NCBI RefSeq assembly: GCF_004005475.1
Contig: NZ_RZTZ01000002.1
Location: 806,001-870,000 of the forward strand
From: Niallia taxi
GTDB taxonomy: Bacteria > Bacillota > Bacilli > Bacillales > Cytobacillaceae
Direction: 5' to 3'
Length of the DNA: 64,000 nucleotides
Shown here piece by piece: positions 38,459 to 45,791 of the stretch. Under the pieces are notes generated by a model, which did no database searches, was not told the DNA's origin, and saw nothing but the letters and a program-made list of their open reading frames with translations. A program made the position numbers and the translations under genes. Numbering within the stretch: the first letter of the stretch is position 1; each line of letters starts with the position of its first letter.

Positions 38459-39298
38459 TTAGTTAAAATATTTACTTAATGTATATGCAATTCCGTCTTC
38501 TTCATTTGAGCGAGTCACTTCATCCGCAACAGCTTTTAAATCGTCTACCGCGTTAGCCATAGCTACACCAATACCAGCATATTCGACCATTGTTGCGTCA
38601 TTATGTCCATCTCCAAAGGCAATCATTTCCTCCCTTTTGTAACCTCTAGGGATAAGGACTGTATCCAATGCTTTTGCTTTATCTATTCCTTGAGCTGTAA
38701 ATTCAAAGTAAAAGGGTGCCGTAAACACACAATTTAATTTCTCTTTAAAAGGCTCCATCATTTCTTTATAATGCTGCTGAAGATAATCAGGAGATCCTGC
38801 AGTTAGGATTTTATTTAGTGGATAGTCAGCAAACGCAGCCAAATCTTCTATTTCACATAAATTAAATTTACCACCGCGAGACTCATATTTTATGATATTA
38901 ATAGAATTTCCATTATAATCTATTTCATTGTTAAACACATCATTGACAAACATATAGTTATCTTTATCAATCATTGGAATAACTTCAAACTTTTTCATAT
39001 GCTCAAGCACTTCTTGCCCTTCGTCCACACTCATCGTTTCATTAAATAAGACTTCATTTGTTTCACAATCCACTACTTTAGAACCGTTAAAAGAAACTAA
39101 AAGTCCATGATGCTTCTCCATTTCTAATTCTTTTGCAATATCCCTTAATCCAGATGTTGGTCTTCCAGATGCTAGAACTAAAATGGCCCCAGCTTTTTGC
39201 GCCTTTACTAACACCTCTTTTGTTTTAGCAGTAATTACTTTTTCATTATTCGTTAACGTACCATCTACATCCATAATAATTACTTTAATATCATTCAT
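38459..39298 (-). CDS. Cof-type HAD phosphatase
   Basis: 279 residues, HAD subfamily IIB (Cof-like sugar-phosphate phosphatase): motif I MDVDGTLTNN, motif II LASGRPTSG, cap domain about 85-195, motif III Lys in GIDKAKALD and motif IV IAFGDGHNDATM. The second half of the protein is the usual FGDGxND...GVAMANA block. GGGAGG precedes the ATG on the minus strand. Divergent from the AraC gene, sharing the control region. Probable sugar-phosphate substrate. Confidence 0.9.
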   Translation of the reverse strand: MNDIKVIIMDVDGTLTNNEKVITAKTKEVLVKAQKAGAILVLASGRPTSGLRDIAKELEMEKHHGLLVSFNGSKVVDCETNEVLFNETMSVDEGQEVLEHMKKFEVIPMIDKDNYMFVNDVFNNEIDYNGNSINIIKYESRGGKFNLCEIEDLAAFADYPLNKILTAGSPDYLQQHYKEMMEPFKEKLNCVFTAPFYFEFTAQGIDKAKALDTVLIPRGYKREEMIAFGDGHNDATMVEYAGIGVAMANAVDDLKAVADEVTRSNEEDGIAYTLSKYFN

Positions 39299-39419
39299 AT
39301 TGGGATCCTCCCCTTATTTTTATCGTTAGATACTATAATTTTATACAATATCGTATACTTCACTCTGTTTGAATTTCTTTCCTAATCCTAATTTTATAAC
39401 AATTAATCTTGCATTATCC

Positions 39420-39456
39420 ATCAAAATCGGGTTTAATATTATCAAAATCGTATAAT
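39420..39456 (+). promoter_or_regulatory. AraC-type operator pair and -10 box upstream of the AraC gene
   Basis: ATCAAAATCG occurs at 39420-39429 and 39441-39450, exactly 21 bp apart, as direct repeats. TATAAT (39451-39456) follows at once; no -35 match is present, so the second repeat replaces the -35. This is the layout of an AraC-type activator binding as two monomers next to RNA polymerase. A copy in opposite orientation is at 40421-40457. Confidence 0.8.
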
Positions 39457-39470
39457 TTGGGAGGATATAC

Positions 39471-40370
39471 ATGAATTCGGCATTAGAGATTTTTTCAGAT
39501 GCATCAGAACGATTAAATTATAATATACCAGGTTTTCCGTTATATGCTCGAAAAGGAAGGCTGTTTTATTTTGATAAATATGCAGCCCCTAGTCATTGGC
39601 ATTCAGATTTAGAGTTTATCGTCGTGCTAGATGGTTCGATGGAATATTTTGTGAATGGCCGAACGGTGTGTGTGGAAAAAGGGGACGGAATCTTTGTGAA
39701 TAGTAAACGGATACATTATGGTTATTCCAATACTATGAATGATTGCCATTTTATTGTGGTTGTTATTCATCCAGCCTTGCTTGGTGAGCATACTCAAGCA
39801 GGAAAGGTTTATCTTGAGGAAAAGTTCGGTTCAAATACGGAAGATTACTTATTATTAACTGAAAGTGTTTCATGGCAACGGGAAGCACTGAATTCATTAA
39901 ATGACATATACCAAGAAATGCAACAAAACCAAAATCCGCTTCGATTAATGGCACAAGTCATGTCACTGTGTGCAAATATCGGTGTTCATATCCAACAAAC
40001 TCCCAAGAATTATCTCGATGACAATTCTTGGGAGACAGTATGGAAAATGACTAATTTCATACATGAGCATTATGAGGATAAAATAACACTTGATGACATC
40101 GCATTAGCCGGTAATGTTTGTAGAAGTATTTGCTGTAATTTGTTCAATAAATATATAGAACAAACCCCCAATAATTATTTAATCGGCTATCGAATTCAAA
40201 AAAGCTGTGAAATGCTGAAAGAAACAAATAGATCAATCAGTGAAATAGCAATTGCATGTGGGTTTCAAAGTGGCAGCTATTTTTCGTATACATTTCGGAA
40301 GAAAATGGGCTACGGGCCTCAGGACTATCGCAAGCAAATTACTATTGTTAATCCTGATTCTATTTCGTGA
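39471..40370 (+). CDS. AraC-family regulator with cupin sensor domain
   Basis: 299 residues. N-terminal cupin (about 25-105; SHWHSDLEFIVVLDGSMEYFVNGRTVCVEKGDGIFVNSKRIHYG), linker, and C-terminal double HTH (about 190-290; ITLDDIALAGNVCRSICCNLFNKYIEQTPNNYLIGYRIQKSCEML, then ISEIAIACGFQSGSYFSYTFRKKMGYGPQDYRK). Probably senses a sugar or sugar phosphate. It likely activates its own gene at 39420-39456 and acts at the inverted copy behind the gene. GGGAGG before ATG. Confidence 0.9.
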   Translation: MNSALEIFSDASERLNYNIPGFPLYARKGRLFYFDKYAAPSHWHSDLEFIVVLDGSMEYFVNGRTVCVEKGDGIFVNSKRIHYGYSNTMNDCHFIVVVIHPALLGEHTQAGKVYLEEKFGSNTEDYLLLTESVSWQREALNSLNDIYQEMQQNQNPLRLMAQVMSLCANIGVHIQQTPKNYLDDNSWETVWKMTNFIHEHYEDKITLDDIALAGNVCRSICCNLFNKYIEQTPNNYLIGYRIQKSCEMLKETNRSISEIAIACGFQSGSYFSYTFRKKMGYGPQDYRKQITIVNPDSIS

Positions 40371-40420
40371 AAAATCAGCTATAGCACTTTTTTTATAGAT
40401 GCGGACGAGAACAGTTAAAT

Positions 40421-40457
40421 AATATACGATTTTGAAAGAAAGATAGGAGATTTTGAT
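40421..40457 (-). promoter_or_regulatory. Second AraC-type operator pair, inverted, with its own -10
   Basis: On the minus strand ATCAAAATC (40457-40449) and TCAAAATCG (40435-40427) are again 21 bp apart, followed directly by TATATT (40426-40421). Order and spacing equal those at 39420-39456, so the predicted promoter fires leftward, towards the 3' end of the AraC gene; it may also act on the rightward acetyltransferase gene. Confidence 0.7.
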
Positions 40458-40528
40458 AGAAGAGAGAGAAATAAACAGATACAATTTTTAATAGGATAAC
40501 TATTGAAGCATAAAAGGAGACATAGTAA

Positions 40529-41173
40529 ATGACAATGAGAGACAGAATTCATTCAGGGAAGTTATTTACCGACAATTGTGAGGGATTACCTGAAGATAGG
40601 ATGCAAGCAAAAAGAAGAATGCAGGAATTTAATGCTACAGGACCAGAGGCTATTGATAAGCGAGTTCAACTTATGGAAGAAATTTTTGCTAAAAAAACAA
40701 ATGCGTGGATAGAACCACCATTTTATTTTTGCTATGGTACAAATATTGAAATTGGTGACGGTACTTATATTAACTTTAACTGTAATTTTGTTGACGACAC
40801 GAAAATTATCATTGGAAAAAACGTTTTGTTTGGCCCTGCCATAACTATTGCTACTGTTGGTCATCCAATCAATCCTAATTACAGAGAGTATATGTATGCT
40901 GATCCAGTCAAAATTGAAGATAATTGCTGGATTGGAGCTGGAAGTACGATATGTCCAGGAGTAACCATTGGCGAAAACAGTGTTATTGGAGCTGGCAGTG
41001 TAGTGACAAAGGATATTCCGGCTAACTCAGTTGCTGTTGGGAATCCTTGCAGAGTAATTCGTACAATTAATGAACATGATAGGGAATATTACTATAAGGA
41101 CAGAAAAATAACGCAAGAGGATTTAGCTGAGGAAGCAAGCTTAAGAGCAAAGAAGCCAGATATTAAAAAATAA
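40529..41173 (+). CDS. Maltose/galactoside O-acetyltransferase family
   Basis: 214 residues: N-terminal Mac domain (about 5-60), then a left-handed beta-helix of hexapeptide repeats with the catalytic His in TVGHPINPNYR and NCWIGAGSTICPGVTIGENSVIGAGSVVTKDIPANSVAVGNPCRVI. Transfers acetyl from CoA to a sugar hydroxyl, often as detoxification of non-metabolised sugars. AAAGGAG before ATG 40529. It follows the AraC gene and may belong to its regulon. Confidence 0.9.
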   Translation: MTMRDRIHSGKLFTDNCEGLPEDRMQAKRRMQEFNATGPEAIDKRVQLMEEIFAKKTNAWIEPPFYFCYGTNIEIGDGTYINFNCNFVDDTKIIIGKNVLFGPAITIATVGHPINPNYREYMYADPVKIEDNCWIGAGSTICPGVTIGENSVIGAGSVVTKDIPANSVAVGNPCRVIRTINEHDREYYYKDRKITQEDLAEEASLRAKKPDIKK

Positions 41174-41229
41174 TTTTCCCATTACAAAACAATAACCATT
41201 TCAATCGTTTTTAAGAGTGAGGATTACCT

Positions 41230-41937
41230 ATGTTAAAATATCAAAAAATCGCCTTGGAAATAGCAAGACATATAACGGAAAATTTACAACAAAAAGACAA
41301 GCTTCCGGTCATAGAAACGTTAATTAGTCATTTTAAGGTTAGTAAAAGCACCATCATAAAAGCGCTTAAGGTATTGGAGGATAAAGGAATCATTTATATG
41401 GTGCGAGGAAGCGGGATTTTTGTAAGAGGTGAAGGTAGAAAGGAATATTATAATCTTTTGGGAGTAAATGAGCTTCTGGAAGATGCTAGTGATAACCGTT
41501 ATGATTTGTTGGAAATAATGGAAATGAAACGAATAAATGCATTACCTGAAGTTACAAATGCTCTTAGATTGGAAAAAACCGCAAAGGTGTATTCTGTAAA
41601 GTATGTTTATTATCTGGATAAGCAAGTAACATGTTTGGAGCAAGTTTTTTTAAGCCAGAAGATAATATCCAATCTGGACGAAGAAATAGCTCTTAAGCCG
41701 ATTTGGGAGTATATCAAGGACGTTCTCGGAATAAAAATGGGGTTTCCAGATATTTATGTCAATGTAGATAAACTGAATGCGGAAGAAGCCAGTTTTTTCG
41801 GCTTAAATGCAGGGGATCCCATGCTGTGTAAAGAAATTATTTATCATCTTGTAAATGGCCAGCCATTTTGTTATTCAAAAGCTGTTTATCATTACAAACA
41901 AGCTAGGTTTTTCCTTAAAGTAAATAGTCCAAACTAG
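41230..41937 (+). CDS. GntR-family regulator (HutC/UTRA type)
   Basis: 235 residues: N-terminal winged HTH (KLPVIETLISHFKVSKSTIIKALKVLEDKGIIYMVRGSGIFVRG) and UTRA ligand domain (about 80-230; VYSVKYVYYLDKQVTCLEQVFLSQKII, FCYSKAVYHYKQARFFLKV). This type usually senses sugar phosphates or amino sugars. It is followed by a hairpin and the Crh-like gene. Confidence 0.9.
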   Translation: MLKYQKIALEIARHITENLQQKDKLPVIETLISHFKVSKSTIIKALKVLEDKGIIYMVRGSGIFVRGEGRKEYYNLLGVNELLEDASDNRYDLLEIMEMKRINALPEVTNALRLEKTAKVYSVKYVYYLDKQVTCLEQVFLSQKIISNLDEEIALKPIWEYIKDVLGIKMGFPDIYVNVDKLNAEEASFFGLNAGDPMLCKEIIYHLVNGQPFCYSKAVYHYKQARFFLKVNSPN

Positions 41938-41987
41938 ATTACTAGACAAAGCTATTATTATAAGAAGTTGTTAAATGAATAAGATCT

Positions 41988-42011
41988 ACTTATTAAAGTT
42001 TTTTAATAAGT
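41988..42011. repeat. Hairpin between the GntR and Crh-like genes
   Basis: ACTTATTAAA (41988-41997) and TTTAATAAGT (42002-42011) form a 10-bp stem with a 4-base loop. No T run follows, so it could be a weak terminator or a GntR operator. Confidence 0.55.
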
Positions 42012-42122
42012 GGTTTAAACAGAAATAGTTAGGGCCAATACAATCTCTTTTCTTTTTAGGAGGAACCTGTTGAATTTGATAATTTGCGAGAAATAATGGA
42101 ATGGTTGTTTGAGGTGCAAATT

Positions 42123-42395
42123 ATGCTGAAAAGTCAGGTTAGTGTAAAGCTTAAAAGAGGACTACAAGCAAGAAACACGGTGAAATTTTTTGTTATTGCT
42201 GCTTCGTTTGAGTGTGAAATCCATATTATTCATAATGGAGTTACTTGTGGAATTAATTTAATGGATATTATGAATTTAAATGTTTTAGAAGAGGACAAAA
42301 TAATAATAGTTGCTAATGGTAAGGATGAAAGCTATGCTATTTTGGCATTGAAGGGATTTTTAAGTGAAGGACAGAGTGATGTTCCTTTTAAATAG
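42123..42395 (+). CDS. Crh/HPr-like protein with Gln15 and Asp at the regulatory-serine position
   Basis: 90 residues, the size of HPr/Crh. ATG 42123 has GAGGTG 6 nt upstream; the open frame to 42084 has none. The active-site segment reads LKRGLQARNTV: Gln replaces the PTS phosphocarrier His15, as in Crh (LKTGLQARPA). The Ser46 loop KSIMGLM of Crh is here MDIMNLN (D48), with two extra residues before it. So it should not carry PTS phosphate and cannot be phosphorylated by HPr kinase at this site; Asp may imitate the phosphorylated form that binds CcpA or another LacI/GntR-class partner. A short leader frame (42070-42096) with AGGAGG precedes it. Confidence 0.75.
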   Translation: MLKSQVSVKLKRGLQARNTVKFFVIAASFECEIHIIHNGVTCGINLMDIMNLNVLEEDKIIIVANGKDESYAILALKGFLSEGQSDVPFK

Positions 42396-42469
42396 AGGTA
42401 TGAGAACATTTTAAGAAACCAAAATATCTGTAATAAAAAAGTGAATTTACATAATAACTTGTTAAACAA

Positions 42470-42501
42470 AGAAGCGGTTTTCGATAGGATGAACCGCTTC
42501 T
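42470..42501. terminator. Inverted repeat between convergent genes
   Basis: AGAAGCGGTT (42470-42479) pairs with AACCGCTTCT (42492-42501). Weak T tracts on both sides; probably a shared terminator. Confidence 0.65.
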
Positions 42502-42546
42502 ATCCTTCTAAGCGCGCCCGTATTCTATAATCCTCTATTTACTTAG

Positions 42547-43731
42547 CTACGACACATTTCTCTTACGTAATATTCTTTTTTCTTTTCGAGCGGAAACCAA
42601 AGAGATGAAAAAGGCAGTAAAACAAGTTCCAGCCAGAAATATAAATGCTGCCTTCATAGATAAATGCTCATAAATACTGCCACTTATAATGGGAAAGGCA
42701 GTCATACCAACGGCATAGACAGCCTGGAAAAAGCCCATCGCTGTAGAGCGCTTTTGCATTGGAACCGATTGGAGTGCCTCGGAAGTTATGAGTGAAAACA
42801 ATATACCAGTACCCACACCTGGAATTAGTTGTAAAAGACAAACAATCAAAATGGAACTAGATTGTGGAACTAATAGACAGTAGATACCTAGTAATAAAAA
42901 ACTAGAATAAATCCACTGTTTTTTTGTAAGTAACTCAAGGAATTTAGTTGAAGCAAGCTTGGCAAAGAAAACGGCAGAGAGCATATAGATGATGGAGGAA
43001 AACCCAATTTCCATATTTGTAGCGCCAAGTTCCTTAATGATTTGGTTTGTAAAGGACATGGTTGTAGACATTTGCACACCCTGCTGTACTAATGCTAAAC
43101 AGGAATAAAGCAAAAGGTTTTTATCCTTAATAACCTGTAATAACTCAATTACACGTATGTTAGGTCGTTTTTCCGGTTTTGTTGTCTGAAGGAAAAAGGA
43201 AAGGAGACAGGCTATAAGTCCAGCTCCTAAACTGAAGGCACAGATAACCATCATGCCGACAATATCATACAAAAAGGTGCTAGTGACAAAGCCGAGTAAC
43301 ATCCCTGTGTTATTCGCCATAATAATTTTACTGGTTGCGCGAGTTTGATCTGCCTTTTTAAAAAAGCTCATATACAATATCATAAAGGAGATCCAGGTGG
43401 CACTGGCAGTCCCTGATAATATATTTGCTACTAAGAAGCCAACTTCATCAGGTAACAAAATTCGAATGAAGGAAGCAGCACCAGCTAAAAAGGCACCCAA
43501 AATAATAAAAAATTTATGATTGCTGCTAAGATCAGCAAGTACCCCTACAGGCAATCGAAGCAGCAGCTGGGAAATACCATATGCACCAATAATAGCACCA
43601 ACTAAATTACTAGAAATATGTGCTAAAAGTAGATAGGTAGTTTGATAAGGGACATATACGTATTGAGCGAACCAAAAAAACGCCACAATCCATAAAACAA
43701 GCGATGCTTGGCTTTTTTGTACAGTTTGCAT
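42547..43731 (-). CDS. MFS transporter
   Basis: 394 residues, twelve predicted membrane helices, major facilitator fold: LRLPVGVLADLSSNHKFFIILG is the A-motif loop between helices 2 and 3, and a second half repeats the pattern. The set of helices and absence of a long loop suggest a drug or metabolite exporter. GGAGC precedes ATG on the minus strand. The HxlR gene lies upstream on the same strand and may control it. Substrate unknown. Confidence 0.88.
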   Translation of the reverse strand: MQTVQKSQASLVLWIVAFFWFAQYVYVPYQTTYLLLAHISSNLVGAIIGAYGISQLLLRLPVGVLADLSSNHKFFIILGAFLAGAASFIRILLPDEVGFLVANILSGTASATWISFMILYMSFFKKADQTRATSKIIMANNTGMLLGFVTSTFLYDIVGMMVICAFSLGAGLIACLLSFFLQTTKPEKRPNIRVIELLQVIKDKNLLLYSCLALVQQGVQMSTTMSFTNQIIKELGATNMEIGFSSIIYMLSAVFFAKLASTKFLELLTKKQWIYSSFLLLGIYCLLVPQSSSILIVCLLQLIPGVGTGILFSLITSEALQSVPMQKRSTAMGFFQAVYAVGMTAFPIISGSIYEHLSMKAAFIFLAGTCFTAFFISLVSARKEKRILRKRNVS

Positions 43732-44201
43732 TTTCCATTAGCTCCTTTCGGATACATTTATCTAGTAAGTAGATTACTTCTAAAGAAGATGATTTCGGCT
43801 TTTGTATAAATAATCCGAAAGCGTTTTCTTTGCAGACTTTGAGCACGGGGTTAAGTAAGTGTTTCCATATGTATAAGGGTAGACGAAAAAGAATGAATGT
43901 TCAATCATTTCATACTTTAATGAAGTATAATATTCTAAGTTGGAAATTAGTACATGTTAAATTTTTTCAATGTAATAATTCTGCAAAGCAGAGTGATTAT
44001 TTTAAAGGTGAAAATTCGAAAGATGGATGTGGTTATTTCTGTTGTAGAAAGTGGTTTTATGTATATTACGGAGAGGAGGCTCAAAAGGTCATTGGAAGAA
44101 TGATGTTTTGAGCCTATTTCTATGAATAGAATGACATTTGTAAAATCTTTTACTAGACTATGTTACGCCCATTCCCCCTACAGCCAAGCCTAATTAGTGT
44201 A
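43732..44201. other. 470-bp gap with hairpin but no accepted gene
   Basis: Holds the minus-strand leader of the MFS gene (TTTCGG/CCGAAA inverted repeat about 43793-43820) and a 10-bp stem AGGCTCAAAA (44077-44086) with TTTTGAGCCT (44106-44115). Plus-strand frames here are short and cysteine-rich with no good ribosome site. It may be a decayed gene. Confidence 0.45.
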
Positions 44202-44567
44202 TTACTGAACCCCATTCAAGTATGGCAACTGATTATCAAGATTCACTCTCTTATAGTTCCTTCCCCATTCTTGCATTTCCTCTAATATCGGCATAACGCT
44301 TTCTCCAAGTTTAGTAAGGGAATATTCTACTTTAGGAGGAACAACTGGATAAACTTCACGATGAATGATAGAAGCTTCTTCTAGTTCTCTTAATTGATTT
44401 ACAAGCATTCGATGAGTTATTGCAGGAATTAATTTTTTTAGCTCGCCAAAACGTTTGGTCCCTTGCTTTCCTAAGTGCCAAAGAATTGGTATTTTCCATT
44501 TGCCGCTAATGATGGAAAGTGTAAGTTCCTTTTCACAATTAAACTTCTTTTCGCGTAGTTGACTCAT
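44202..44567 (-). CDS. HxlR-family transcriptional regulator
   Basis: 121-residue winged-helix protein: [78 protein letters not shown] is the complete HxlR domain, with the conserved leading Cys that senses electrophiles or oxidants in several members. AGGAGG precedes ATG. Likely regulates the MFS gene downstream on the same strand. Confidence 0.92.
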   Translation of the reverse strand: MSQLREKKFNCEKELTLSIISGKWKIPILWHLGKQGTKRFGELKKLIPAITHRMLVNQLRELEEASIIHREVYPVVPPKVEYSLTKLGESVMPILEEMQEWGRNYKRVNLDNQLPYLNGVQ

Positions 44568-44716
44568 TTTTTCCTCCTATAATATGCTTGATGTCTTAAT
44601 TATAGTAATCTTGTGAAAAAAGGATTGTAAAAAAACAACATAACTGTCGCTTATCTTAAAAAACCATTCTGTTGTCAGACATTGGAACTCTAAAAAAGGG
44701 GGGCTTTATGACCATG

Positions 44717-45553
44717 TCATATATCCGAAAAAATCTTTTTATATTGTTTAGGTGTTAACTGGATAAATTTTTTAAAGCCTTTAATGAAGTGTGCTTGGTC
44801 GTAGTAGCCGTTCTCATAGATAATATTCAGCAAGTTTTCCTCACGGCTGTCTAAGTACATATCAAGTGTATTTTGGAAGCGGACGATTTGGCAAAATTGC
44901 TTAGGAGAAAAGCCGATATAGGCTTCAAACTTCCTGCGTATATGCTGTTCTGAAAAGCCAACTGCAGTTGATAAGTCATGTATATTAATTGTGCCACGAG
45001 ACAAATAAATTTGATCAATTGCAAAACGAACCATGCTTTGATCTTTTGTTACCTCCATCTGACGTTGTTGCAGATAATCTCCAAATAATTTTATTCTTTC
45101 GCTAAAGGTTTTACCAGACATGATTAATTCTATTAATGGCTCGACATCATTCATAACGTCAGTTAACGGAATTTGTTGAGCGAGCAGGAGAATCATCGCT
45201 TCATTTAAACGGAAAATACTTTGTTCCGGGAAAAAACGAATGCCGAAGTACTGGCAGTTCTTTCGAAATTCTGGTTGCTTCGTACGATAGAAAGGGCTAG
45301 TCCAAAGGTATGCTGAGGGATTGGCAGTATCACAGCAAAATAGAATATCAAAACATCCATCTGGAATAAGTGATAAAAACGTATGGGTATCTGCATTTGT
45401 AGTGAATTGATAAAACAGGGCAATGTTTTGGCTATACCATCCACCAGCAGGTTTAAGCTCTTGATAAAGATGCGTATTTTGCTTAATTTCTGGTTGAGAA
45501 GGAAAATATTTACGATTTACTAATGTTTCCAATTCCAGGACTCCTTTCTTCAT
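44717..45553 (-). CDS. AraC-family regulator with DUF6597-type N-domain
   Basis: 278 residues. The N-terminal half (about 20-130; SQNIALFYQFTTN, SLIPDGCFDILFCCD, FGIRFFPEQSIFRL) is the sensor typical of DUF6597 AraC proteins. The C-terminal half has two HTH (INIHDLSTAVGFSEQHIRRKFEAYIGFSPKQFCQIVRFQ, then LLNIIYENGYYDQAHFIKGFKKFIQLTPKQYKK). Divergent from the copper amine oxidase operon (238-bp gap) and therefore its probable regulator. Confidence 0.9.
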   Translation of the reverse strand: MKKGVLELETLVNRKYFPSQPEIKQNTHLYQELKPAGGWYSQNIALFYQFTTNADTHTFLSLIPDGCFDILFCCDTANPSAYLWTSPFYRTKQPEFRKNCQYFGIRFFPEQSIFRLNEAMILLLAQQIPLTDVMNDVEPLIELIMSGKTFSERIKLFGDYLQQRQMEVTKDQSMVRFAIDQIYLSRGTINIHDLSTAVGFSEQHIRRKFEAYIGFSPKQFCQIVRFQNTLDMYLDSREENLLNIIYENGYYDQAHFIKGFKKFIQLTPKQYKKIFSDI

Positions 45554-45791
45554 TGAAAATGGATATGATTTAACATCATTACAAGTAGTTGATTGAATAA
45601 TTTGAATATACGGAAAATAATAACAACATAATCATATTAAATACAGTTTCTTGTCAGAAAACCTAACATATAAAAATAATCATAGTTCGTTTTTTACAAT
45701 AAATTCATAAAAAAACTAGCTATTCTAAACATGTAGTTAAGTTAAGCTCAACCACATCCATTAAAATTCAGCAAATATGGGAGGAAATTTA

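Noticed and set aside
43830-44111. 93-codon Cys/Lys-rich frame
   Set aside because: No ribosome site, no recognisable domain and ends inside a hairpin; a decayed gene is possible but cannot be supported.
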